Source: SLFT01 sp964493075
GTDB lineage: Bacteria; Hydrogenedentota; Hydrogenedentia; Hydrogenedentales; CAITNO01
Direction: 5' to 3'
Length of the DNA: 32,140 nt
Assembly (NCBI GenBank): GCA_964493075.1
Contig: CAZBNU010000022.1
Coordinates: 1-32,140 of the forward strand
This document shows, in pieces, positions 21,232-29,335 of this stretch. Below the pieces are notes generated by a model. That model was not told where the DNA came from. It saw nothing but the letters and a program-made list of their open reading frames with translations, and did not search any database. Position numbers and translations under genes: made by a program. Position 1 is the stretch's first letter; each line of letters begins with the position of its first letter.

Positions 21232-24200
21232 ATGCAGAATCAGCTGGATGCAGGTAGAGAGATTAGGCAGGAAAGGCTGGCAAATATGTGGGCGCGTGTA
21301 TGCGCGCTACTTGTGGTGATACTTGCGGGCCTTGCCTTTTCTGGCTGGTTCGCGGGATTACCTGTCCTGGCATCCTTGGGACATGAATTGGTGCCTATGG
21401 CGCCCAGTACGGCTTTGCTATTGGTGCTGTGTGCAGGCATATTGCTGCTGGAATCCTTTAAGCCGTTGCGTCCCATCGCCCTATGGACGGGCGTTGTTGT
21501 CACAATGTTCGTTGCCCTCGTTGCGTCACTATTACTTGGGTTATCGGTACGCGGCATCCACCTTTCCGTTGAGCATCTGGGCTTTGATTTTGACGATACC
21601 CCCGGCGGCGTACCGATGGGTCACATGGCACCGCTTACTGCTGCGTGTTTCCTTATGGTTGCGTTGGCGTCCGTGCTGTCCCTGATTTTTCGTTCCCCTG
21701 AGTCAAAATGGCGCGATATTCCCCAATGGGTTGCCATTGTGCTGACAGTAATTAGTATTGCTTTGCTTCTTGGCTATCTTTATGGAACGCCGCTGATGTA
21801 TGAAAGTGGATACGTGCCGCCTGCGCTGACTACAAGTCTTGCCTTTCTGATTCTGGGGCTGGCATGGTTTGGCAATGCCTGGTTGCTGCTGTCAGATTCG
21901 ACACACAGCGAGAAACGTATCAGGCAGTATGCCTATGTACTGTTACTGTCCTTTCTGGTCTTGGCAACGGCTGTGGTCACCACAGGTTGGGTGTATTTTC
22001 GATATATGGAAGGAGAATACCAGGAAGAAGTGGAGCTTCGCCTTGTTTCCATTAGCGATCTCAAAGTGGACAATCTTGTCCGATGGCGCAAAGAGCGATT
22101 TGGCGACGGCGCTGTTTTTCAGGACAACATCAATTTCGTAGGGTTGACGCGGCTACTGACGGAGCACCCGGATGACATGACCATCAGAAAACGTATGGAA
22201 GTATGGCTGGAACATTTACACAAGGCTTATGACTACACCCATGTCTGTCTTCATGATTCCCAAGGCAGAAAAATACTTTCCGTTCCCGACGATAACCAGA
22301 GCCACGGCGAAAACTGGCGACAGATTCTGAACGATGTCATAAAATCCAGACAGGTGACGCTTACAGATTTCAACCGAAGCGAGCATGACAATCGGATTTA
22401 TTTGGGGGTGCTGGTACCGCTTTTTGATGAAGAAAGAAGCGATTCCTGCCTGGGCGTACTTTCGTTGCATATTGACCCGCACACTTATCTCTATCCGGCC
22501 ATCAACCGGTGGCCAACCCCCAGCAGGACAGCGGAAACTCTTCTGGTGCGGCGTGATGGTGATCATGTGTTGTTTTTGAATCCCCTCAGGTTTAAGCCGG
22601 ATGCCGCATTGGGTTTGCGATTGTCTCTGGAAAAAAGCGACCTGCCTGCTACCCGTGCAGCGCTGGGGACAAAGGGTATGGTACACGGATTGGATTATCG
22701 TGGTGTGCCTGTTCTTGCCTATGTACGCGCTATTCCTGATTCTCCCTGGTATCTTGTTGCCCGCATGGACCTGGCCGAAATATATGCGCCCCTGAGGCAG
22801 CAGTTCTGGATGCTTATCGCCTTTATTTGTTCGCTGTTGGTGGCTACCGGCGCCATCATGTATTCCATCTGGCGGCGGCAGCATGTAAGGCATTTTAGAG
22901 AGCGTTACCAGGCAGCCGAAGCGCTGCGGCTGCAGGAAGAACGGTACAGGCACACGCTTGATGGCATGATGGAAGGTTGTCAGATTATCGGGCGGGACTG
23001 GAAGTATCAATACGTTAATGATGCCGCTGTGAAGCAGGGGAAAAAGACCCGTGAAGAACTTCTTGGCAACACCATGATGTCGGTTTACAAAGGCATTGAG
23101 GAAAGTTCCCTGTTTGCGGTCCTCGAACGCTGTATGACGGAACGTGTTCCCGAACATCTGGAAAATGAGTTTTTCTATTCCGATGGTACGACAGGAAACT
23201 TCGAACTCAGTATTGATCCGGTGCCTGAAGGATTGTTCATTCTTTCTGCGGATATTACAGAACGAAAGCGGGCGGAGGTTCGCCTTCAGCATCTGACGGA
23301 TGTACTGCGAGCATTACGCAGCGTCAACCACCTGATTACCCATGAAAAAGACCGGACTACGTTGCTGCATCGCGCATGCCAGATTCTCACCGAAATGCGC
23401 GGATACCGGTCTGCCTGGATCGCAACGGGTGATTCACCTCAAACTTTACAAGCCGTTGCGGAATCCGGTATTGGAGAAACGTTTAAGCCAGTATGGCAGG
23501 GACTGGAAAACGGGGACTACCCAGAGTGTTGTCTGCTTGCCTTGGAACGGGAGGGCATTGTGGTCATGCACAATACCTCCGTGAACTGTCATGCTTGTCC
23601 TCTTGCGTATGCCTACCATGACACTGCGGCCATGTCGGGCGCCTTGCGCCACGGTGACAACATCTACGGTGTACTGGTGGTAGCGTTACCTGAGGGTGTT
23701 GCTGATGATCCGGAGGAGCAGGACCTTTTCCGTGAATTGTGCGGAGACATTAGTTTTGCGCTCTACAGCATAAGGTTGGAGCAAGAACAAGCACAAAGTG
23801 TGGAAGCATTGCGGGAGTCCGAACGTTTTGCCCATGCGACCATAGACGCCCTGTCAGCCCATATTTGCGTGGTGGATCAAGACGGCGTTATCGTGGCGGT
23901 GAACCAGGCGTGGCGTCTTTTTGCAGAAGAAAATGGTGTGAAAGCGGACAAGGTGTCGGAGGGTGTCAATTACTTTGACGTGTGTGCATCGGCCATAGGC
24001 GCGGATGCAGAAGCAGCCACTGAATTTGCGGCGGGTATACGGGCGGTACTTAATGGGCAGACACCAACGTTTTTAATGGAATACCCCTGCCACTCGCAAC
24101 AGGAGGAGCGCTGGTTTATAGGACGTGTGACCCCTTTCCAGGGCCAAGGCATTAGCCGCGTCGTTGTTGCCCATGAAAACATCACCGCGCGAAAACAGGC

Positions 24201-25776
24201 GGTTGAAATGATGCTGCGCAATCAAAACATGTTGGCCCGCACGGAGACCATAGCCCATATCGGCAGTTGGGAATGGGATGCGGCAACAGATGCTGTAACC
24301 TGGTCTGAAGAGTTGTTCCGCATTTTTCAGATGGACACAAAAGAGGGCGCTCCTCCTTTTTCAGAACAGTCAATTTTGTTCCACCCCGAGGATATGCCCC
24401 TGTTGCAGGACGCAGTACAGAAATCGCTGACGCAGGGAACGCCGTACGAACTTGAAATGCGGGCTATACGGAAGGATGGCGCTATCCGGTTTTGTCTTAT
24501 CCGAGGTTATGTGGATGAGGATGCGGGAGCATCGGCGAAGCGTCTCTATGGTTCGCTACAGGACATTACCGAGTCGAAACAGGCAGAGGAAGAAAAGAAA
24601 AACCTGCAGATGCAATTAAACCAGGCCCAGAAGATGGAAGCCGTGGGACAGTTGGCTGGCGGTGTTGCCCATGACTTCAATAACATCCTGCAGGCGATGA
24701 TGGGATATACCCAGATGCTGATTGACGCGGCAGAAGAAAGGGGCGAAGTCAGCGAAGAACTCACCGAGATTTACAAGGGCGCCGAACGCGCCGCCACCCT
24801 GACGCGCCAGCTGCTTTCTTTCAGTCGCCGCCAGGTGATGCAGCCCAAAACTATAGACCTCAACGACTTGGTTGTAAATCTGTTGAAGATGCTGCACCGT
24901 GTGATTGGGGAACACATAAAAGTAAACTGGCTGCCGGGAAGTCATCTGGGGTCGGTACATGCGGATACGGGCATGTTGGAGCAGATACTTATGAACTTGT
25001 GTGTCAATGCCCGTGATGCCATGCCTCAGGAAGGGATGTTGAACATTGAAACACAGAATGTGTTGATTGATGAGGATTACTGTAAAGCACATGCCTGGTC
25101 AACTCCCGGGAGATATGTGCTGCTGAGCGTTACAGACACGGGAACCGGGATTGACGACGAGACGCTGAAACATATTTTTGAGCCGTTTTTCACCACGAAG
25201 AAGGAGGGCAAAGGCACAGGTCTCGGACTGGCAACGGTCTACGGCATTGTGAAGCAGCATGATGGCATGATTACGGCCTACAGCGAAGTGGGCAAAGGCA
25301 CCACCTTTAAGATATATCTGCCCATGTGCGAGCAGAAGGCCACCCGGGTGGGCAAATTGATCCAGGGCGCGGTCGTTGGCGGCGATGAAGTTATTCTCAT
25401 GGCCGAAGACGATGAGGCCGTGCGGGATTCGGGAACCAGAATCCTTGAACGGGCCGGGTACACGGTGCACACCGCGAAGAATGGGCAGGAAGCCATTGAA
25501 ATATTCAAACAGCATGCGGCCCAGATTGACCTGGTACTGTTGGATGTGGTCATGCCGGTCATGGGAGGACATGAAGCCTATAAGCATATTCAAAGCATCC
25601 GGGACGATGTGCCGGTGTTGTTTTCCAGCGGTTACAGCGAAAATGCCGTTCATACCAACTTCGTGTTGCATGACGGATTGAAGTTGATACAGAAACCCTA
25701 TTCGCTGGTTGCCCTGATGCGCGCTGTCAGAGCCGCACTGGATGATTCGAAAAAAGATGTTTCCAGCGGGCAGTGA
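21232..25776 (+). CDS. Hybrid sensor histidine kinase (membrane sensor, PAS, GAF, HisKA, HATPase, REC)
   Basis: A 1514-residue hybrid kinase. Residues 1-245 hold about six transmembrane helices with a thrice-repeated M-A-P-x-T-A-type motif. Residues 245-525 form a probable extracytoplasmic sensor (Cache-like), and a further helix is at about 527-548. Then come PAS (566-680), GAF (706-850, with a C-x2-C-P motif, NCHACP), PAS (863-985), PAS (1001-1115), HisKA (H1147 in VAHDFNNIL), HATPase (N-box near 1255, DTGTGI near 1301, GKGTGLGL) and a C-terminal receiver with D1438 in LLDVVMP. The start ATG has AGGGAG 8 bases upstream. No response regulator or output gene adjoins it, so it is an orphan hybrid kinase whose phosphorelay partner lies elsewhere. 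The signal is unknown. Confidence 0.95.
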   Translation: MQNQLDAGREIRQERLANMWARVCALLVVILAGLAFSGWFAGLPVLASLGHELVPMAPSTALLLVLCAGILLLESFKPLRPIALWTGVVVTMFVALVASLLLGLSVRGIHLSVEHLGFDFDDTPGGVPMGHMAPLTAACFLMVALASVLSLIFRSPESKWRDIPQWVAIVLTVISIALLLGYLYGTPLMYESGYVPPALTTSLAFLILGLAWFGNAWLLLSDSTHSEKRIRQYAYVLLLSFLVLATAVVTTGWVYFRYMEGEYQEEVELRLVSISDLKVDNLVRWRKERFGDGAVFQDNINFVGLTRLLTEHPDDMTIRKRMEVWLEHLHKAYDYTHVCLHDSQGRKILSVPDDNQSHGENWRQILNDVIKSRQVTLTDFNRSEHDNRIYLGVLVPLFDEERSDSCLGVLSLHIDPHTYLYPAINRWPTPSRTAETLLVRRDGDHVLFLNPLRFKPDAALGLRLSLEKSDLPATRAALGTKGMVHGLDYRGVPVLAYVRAIPDSPWYLVARMDLAEIYAPLRQQFWMLIAFICSLLVATGAIMYSIWRRQHVRHFRERYQAAEALRLQEERYRHTLDGMMEGCQIIGRDWKYQYVNDAAVKQGKKTREELLGNTMMSVYKGIEESSLFAVLERCMTERVPEHLENEFFYSDGTTGNFELSIDPVPEGLFILSADITERKRAEVRLQHLTDVLRALRSVNHLITHEKDRTTLLHRACQILTEMRGYRSAWIATGDSPQTLQAVAESGIGETFKPVWQGLENGDYPECCLLALEREGIVVMHNTSVNCHACPLAYAYHDTAAMSGALRHGDNIYGVLVVALPEGVADDPEEQDLFRELCGDISFALYSIRLEQEQAQSVEALRESERFAHATIDALSAHICVVDQDGVIVAVNQAWRLFAEENGVKADKVSEGVNYFDVCASAIGADAEAATEFAAGIRAVLNGQTPTFLMEYPCHSQQEERWFIGRVTPFQGQGISRVVVAHENITARKQAVEMMLRNQNMLARTETIAHIGSWEWDAATDAVTWSEELFRIFQMDTKEGAPPFSEQSILFHPEDMPLLQDAVQKSLTQGTPYELEMRAIRKDGAIRFCLIRGYVDEDAGASAKRLYGSLQDITESKQAEEEKKNLQMQLNQAQKMEAVGQLAGGVAHDFNNILQAMMGYTQMLIDAAEERGEVSEELTEIYKGAERAATLTRQLLSFSRRQVMQPKTIDLNDLVVNLLKMLHRVIGEHIKVNWLPGSHLGSVHADTGMLEQILMNLCVNARDAMPQEGMLNIETQNVLIDEDYCKAHAWSTPGRYVLLSVTDTGTGIDDETLKHIFEPFFTTKKEGKGTGLGLATVYGIVKQHDGMITAYSEVGKGTTFKIYLPMCEQKATRVGKLIQGAVVGGDEVILMAEDDEAVRDSGTRILERAGYTVHTAKNGQEAIEIFKQHAAQIDLVLLDVVMPVMGGHEAYKHIQSIRDDVPVLFSSGYSENAVHTNFVLHDGLKLIQKPYSLVALMRAVRAALDDSKKDVSSGQ

Positions 25777-25827
25777 AATAGTTTGCCCATCAGCGGTGTT
25801 GCTTAAGGTGAATTGCAATATAAGATG

Positions 25828-25837
25828 TGTTACAATA
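25828..25837 (+). promoter_or_regulatory. Putative -10 region (TGTTACAATA)
   Basis: The same 10-mer as at 12264-12273. TACAAT (25831-25836) lies 60 bases before the short ORF upstream of leuA. No good -35 box is visible. Confidence 0.3.
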
Positions 25838-25840
25838 CGC

Positions 25841-25868
25841 GTCAATCAGAATTGTGACGTGTTTTTTT
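25841..25868 (+). terminator. Weak terminator after the sensor kinase gene
   Basis: GTCAAT (25841-25846) pairs with ATTGTGAC (25851-25858, one bulged T), and a run of seven T follows from 25862. The stem is short, and the hairpin lies just after the putative -10, so it may instead sit in the leuA leader. Confidence 0.35.
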
Positions 25869-25895
25869 AAAGCGTTATAAACAGGAATAACTGGT

Positions 25896-26069
25896 ATGAA
25901 ACAGGGTAAGACAAATGCGGTAGCGAAAGCGACTGGCGGTGTAGACCGTGGGTCGGTTTTCGAAACTTTGTCTGCGTTGCATACCCTTCGGGAGGTTCAT
26001 GTGCCCGGCGAATACGTGTTACTGCGCCAGCAGTATCGTATGATTCGTCCGGGCCGACTGCTGCTCTGA
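25896..26069 (+). CDS. Short ORF upstream of leuA, possible leader peptide (57 aa)
   Basis: A 57-codon ORF from ATG 25896 to TGA 26067-26069, with AGGAA about 8 bases upstream. It has eight leucines; the last three codons are CTG CTG CTC, followed at once by the stop, and a second Leu pair occurs at residues 42-43. I do not recognise the protein. It has no signal peptide or membrane helix and is basic near the C-terminus (Y-R-M-I-R-P-G-R). Its place 180 bases before leuA, with base-pairing segments starting one base after the stop, makes a translated attenuator peptide plausible. A small ordinary protein is the alternative. Confidence 0.45.
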   Translation: MKQGKTNAVAKATGGVDRGSVFETLSALHTLREVHVPGEYVLLRQQYRMIRPGRLLL

Positions 26070-26070
26070 T

Positions 26071-26196
26071 GGGGCGTGCCGGGGAAGTCAGCACGAAGAG
26101 CAGGTAGTGAATGTTTGCTTATTTTCATCTCTATCCTTTCTCGATTTTCCGTAAACCGACAGGGTTTATTGCACGCCCCAGTTCACGCATCTTCGT
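26071..26196 (+). promoter_or_regulatory. leuA: Structured leuA leader with alternative pairings (candidate attenuator)
   Basis: GGGGCGTGC (26071-26079) is perfectly complementary to GCACGCCCC (26171-26179). Part of the first segment, CGTGC (26075-26079), can instead pair with GCACG (26091-26095). ACGAAGA (26093-26099) is perfectly complementary to TCTTCGT (26190-26196), which is followed by TTTTA. The 9-bp and 7-bp long-range helices cross, so they are alternatives or a pseudoknot. A small TAAACC/GGTTTA hairpin lies inside. No T-box sequence was recognised. The function is inferred. Confidence 0.45.
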
Positions 26197-26249
26197 TTTA
26201 CCGTAGCAACAATTAGTTTTTACAAAAAATCAACAGGAGAAAAGATACA

Positions 26250-27785
26250 ATGGCTGATAGAATACATATATTTGACACTACATTGCGCGATGGCGAACAG
26301 TCGCCCGGCGCAAGCATGGATGATAACGCCAAAGTACAGATGGCGCAGCAGCTGGACCGTCTTGGTGTGGACATTATAGAAGCGGGATTCCCTATTGCCT
26401 CCCAGCAGGAGTTTGAAAGTGTCACAAAGGTGGCCAAAGCAGTAAAGCGCGCCCGGGTTGCAGCCTTGGCCCGTTCGCTGGACAAGGATATTGACCGTGC
26501 CGCAGCGGCGTTGCAGTATGCGGTCAATCCCACACTGCACACCTTTATTGCCACTTCCGAAATTCACATGGAACATAAACTGCGCATGACCCGGCAGCAG
26601 GTGTTGGAGAATGCCGCCGCCGCTGTGGCGCGCGCAAAAAAGCAGATACCCTGTGTGGAGTTTTCCGCAGAAGATGCGACCCGTTCCGACTGGGATTTTC
26701 TGGCGCAGGTGGCTACGGCTGCCATCGCGGCAGGCGCAGATGTCATCAATCTGCCTGACACGGTCGGCTATACCACGCCGGACGAGATACGGGAGATGTT
26801 CCGGTATGTAATCGCCAATGCCAAAGGCGCGGAAAATGTAATTTTTTCCTCCCATAACCACAACGACCTTGGCCTGGCTGTGGCGAACGCGTTGGCGGCA
26901 GTAGAAGGTGGTGCCAGACAGATCGAATGCACCGTGAACGGCATCGGCGAGCGCGCCGGCAACACGTCCCTCGAAGAAGTGGTGATGGCCATCAACACCC
27001 GCGCTGATCGCTATGAATACGAGTGCGGCATTATCACCAGGGAGATTGTGCCGTCCAGCACACTGCTCAGCATGATCACCGGTCTTACCATCCCCTTTAA
27101 CAAGCCCATTGTGGGCCGCAACGCTTTTGCCCATGAATCCGGTATCCACCAGCATGGCATGATTGCCAACGCACGCACCTACGAAATCATGACGCCGGAC
27201 TCGGTGGGCCGCAGCCGTAGCGACCTGGTCTTGGGTAAACATTCGGGCCGCGCTGGCCTGGCTCAGCGCAGCGCTGAACTGGGCTTTGACCTTACGGAGG
27301 AGCAGGTGGACCAGTTGTATGAGCGGTTCATCGTATTGGCCGACCGAAAGAAGGAAGTATACTCCGATGACTTGCGTATGTTGATTGTGGACCTGCACAA
27401 TGAAAAATTCGAGACCTATCATCTTGAACAACTGCGTACCTTCGGGGAGAACCCGACGGTCGCTCTTGTGAAACTGCGCTGTGGCGAAGAAATCCTGATG
27501 GAGACGGCTACAGGCGACGGTCCTGTGCATGCCTCCTGTGTTGCCATTGAGAAAATGCTGGGGCATACCGGCAAACTGGAACAGTTCGAGATTCGCGCCA
27601 CCACGCCGGGCAAGGATGCCCTCGGTGAAGCGCATGTAACGGTGAGCTTCGACGGACGCAATTACCGTGGCTCCGGCGCAAGCACCGACATCATTGAGTC
27701 TGCCATTCATGCCTACCTCAACGCAGCGAACAAGCACGTCGCCTACATTGAGAGCAAGAAGCTGAATGGCCATGGAAAGGCTTGA
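26250..27785 (+). CDS. leuA: 2-isopropylmalate synthase
   Basis: A 511-residue 2-isopropylmalate synthase, joining 2-oxoisovalerate and acetyl-CoA in the first step of leucine synthesis. The DRE-TIM barrel has FDTTLRDGEQSPG at 8-20 (catalytic Arg, metal Asp), metal ligands H202 and H204 in SSHNHNDLGLA, and NGIGERAGNTSLEE. The linker region contains GRNAFAHESGIHQHGM. The C-terminal allosteric domain (about 385-505, ending GSGASTDIIESAIHAYLNA) is present, so leucine feedback is expected. AGGAG (26235-26239) lies 10 bases before the start. A leader ORF and a foldable region precede it, and a strong terminator follows. No other leu gene is in the window. The opposite strand is open almost throughout, but that is a shadow. 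Confidence 0.97.
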   Translation: MADRIHIFDTTLRDGEQSPGASMDDNAKVQMAQQLDRLGVDIIEAGFPIASQQEFESVTKVAKAVKRARVAALARSLDKDIDRAAAALQYAVNPTLHTFIATSEIHMEHKLRMTRQQVLENAAAAVARAKKQIPCVEFSAEDATRSDWDFLAQVATAAIAAGADVINLPDTVGYTTPDEIREMFRYVIANAKGAENVIFSSHNHNDLGLAVANALAAVEGGARQIECTVNGIGERAGNTSLEEVVMAINTRADRYEYECGIITREIVPSSTLLSMITGLTIPFNKPIVGRNAFAHESGIHQHGMIANARTYEIMTPDSVGRSRSDLVLGKHSGRAGLAQRSAELGFDLTEEQVDQLYERFIVLADRKKEVYSDDLRMLIVDLHNEKFETYHLEQLRTFGENPTVALVKLRCGEEILMETATGDGPVHASCVAIEKMLGHTGKLEQFEIRATTPGKDALGEAHVTVSFDGRNYRGSGASTDIIESAIHAYLNAANKHVAYIESKKLNGHGKA

Positions 27786-27819
27786 GAACAGGGTCATCCC
27801 ATCAACTCTCAGATAATTC

Positions 27820-27847
27820 AAAAGCCCTCTGAAAGGAGGGCTTTTTT
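27820..27847 (+). terminator. Intrinsic terminator of leuA
   Basis: A 10-bp perfect stem (AAAAGCCCTC 27820-27829 with GAGGGCTTTT 27836-27845), a 6-base loop, and a T-run to 27847. It is 35 bases after the leuA stop. Confidence 0.95.
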
Positions 27848-27865
27848 GTTGATGATTAGTCTTTC

Positions 27866-27895
27866 TTGCCGATGTGATTCCCGATCAAGTACACT
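27866..27895 (+). promoter_or_regulatory. Possible promoter of the radA operon
   Basis: TTGCCG (27866-27871) and TACACT (27890-27895) are 18 bases apart, each matching the sigma-70 consensus in four of six positions. They lie after the leuA terminator and about 78 bases before radA. Confidence 0.25.
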
Positions 27896-27972
27896 TACAG
27901 TATGGGTTGTGTCTGGTAGCGCCAGCCCATCGAATAAAACTGCAATTCAAATCGCACAGGGACGCTGTAGGA

Positions 27973-29331
27973 ATGCCAAAAACGAAAACCCGCTTTGTTT
28001 GTGAAGAATGTGGCGCTGTGGCGGCAAAGTGGGCGGGAAAGTGTGTGGAGTGTGAATCCTGGAATACACTGGTGGAGGAAGAGATACCTGAGGAAGGTCC
28101 ACACAGTCGCGCCTCGCTTGCGGTGACTTCCGCGCCCGTGCCTGTCACGGATACGGTGCAGGCTGCGCCCTCCCGGTTGTTAAGCGGTATGGCGGAGTTT
28201 GATCGCGTCATGGGCGGCGGTATTGTTCCCGGTTCTCTGACCCTTGTCGGCGGTGACCCCGGCATCGGCAAATCCACGTTGATGCTTCAGGTATCCCACT
28301 ATCTCGCCGCCAATGAAGGTGCAGTGTTGTATGTGTCCGGTGAAGAATCCTTTGACCAGGCGCGGTTGCGTGCCGGACGTCTCAAGACCCTGCATGACCG
28401 TCTGTTCATGTTGACCGAGACCCATGTGTCCGCCATTGCTCCTCACATCAGTCAGGGAGAGTACAAGTTTGTAGTGGTGGATTCTATTCAGTCGGTGTAT
28501 ACGTCACGCCTTGCCGCCGCGCCGGGAACGGTCAGTCAGGTGCGCGAGTGCGCCAACGAATTTATGCGACTCGCAAAGACCACCAAGACGCCAGTCGTGC
28601 TGGTGGGCCATGTGACCAAAGAAGGGGTGATTGCTGGCCCGCGGCTTTTAGAGCACATGGTGGATACGGTGTTGTACTTTGAAGGGGAGGGCAGGCAGGC
28701 GTTGCGCGTGTTGCGTGCTGTTAAAAACCGTTTCGGATCCACCAACGAAATCGGCGTTTTTGAAATGCACGATACAGGATTAAATGAAGTGGCGAATCCA
28801 AGCGCCCTCTTTTTGGATGAACGTCCCATCGGTGTGAGCGGTTCTGCTGTGTTTCCGGGTATGGAAGGAGCGCGGCCATTGCTGGTGGAGGTGCAGGCGC
28901 TGGTGAGTGACGCCCACGCCGGGTCTCCCAGACGCACCATCACCGGGGTCAATCCCAACCGTGTGGCGCTGTTGCTGGCGGTCCTGGAACGGCACGCCGG
29001 GTTACGTTTTTGCGACCGGGATGTATTTGTAAATGTGGCAGGCGGCATCCGGCTGGATGAGCCTGCCGCCGACCTCGCCGTGGCTGTCGCATTGGCTTCA
29101 AGTCTGCTGGCTAAACCGGTGGCGGCTGAAGCTGTAGTCTTTGGCGAGGTAGGCCTGTCAGGTGAAGTCAGGGCCGTGAACGCGGCGCGGCAGCGGATTC
29201 GGGAAGCTGCCAAGTTCGGCCTTTCACGGTGTATAATGCCGGAGAGCTGCAAGCGCGACGCTGTCGGCGCGGCCATAACGCCGGAACCGGTGTCTAAAAT
29301 TGTGGACGCTGTGAAAATAGCATTGGAGTAA
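27973..29331 (+). CDS. radA: DNA repair protein RadA
   Basis: A 452-residue RadA (Sms), a RecA-like ATPase that drives branch migration of recombination intermediates. The N-terminal zinc finger has C10, C13, C24 and C27 (CEECG...CVECESWNT). Walker A is GGDPGIGKST (K100), the RadA-specific KNRFG motif begins near residue 251 (KNRFGSTNEIGVFEM), and the C-terminal third is the Lon-protease-like domain (GGIRLDEPAADLAVAVALASS). The frame opens at 27874, but ATG 27973 is chosen because the conserved zinc finger begins there; its ribosome site is weak. disA follows after 4 bases, the classic radA-disA pairing, and pyrK and pyrD follow in the same direction. Confidence 0.96.
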   Translation: MPKTKTRFVCEECGAVAAKWAGKCVECESWNTLVEEEIPEEGPHSRASLAVTSAPVPVTDTVQAAPSRLLSGMAEFDRVMGGGIVPGSLTLVGGDPGIGKSTLMLQVSHYLAANEGAVLYVSGEESFDQARLRAGRLKTLHDRLFMLTETHVSAIAPHISQGEYKFVVVDSIQSVYTSRLAAAPGTVSQVRECANEFMRLAKTTKTPVVLVGHVTKEGVIAGPRLLEHMVDTVLYFEGEGRQALRVLRAVKNRFGSTNEIGVFEMHDTGLNEVANPSALFLDERPIGVSGSAVFPGMEGARPLLVEVQALVSDAHAGSPRRTITGVNPNRVALLLAVLERHAGLRFCDRDVFVNVAGGIRLDEPAADLAVAVALASSLLAKPVAAEAVVFGEVGLSGEVRAVNAARQRIREAAKFGLSRCIMPESCKRDAVGAAITPEPVSKIVDAVKIALE

Positions 29332-29335
29332 TACT

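Noticed and set aside
22216..23292. 358-codon minus-strand frame inside the sensor kinase
   Set aside because: Shadow of the kinase; the residues look non-coding and no start signal is seen.
25860..26249. T-box riboswitch before leuA
   Set aside because: No T-box consensus or stem I specifier-loop arrangement is recognisable.
26220..27821. 533-codon open frame on the minus strand across all of leuA
   Set aside because: It is fully antisense to an unambiguous leuA, has no recognisable domain, and arises from leuA codon usage.
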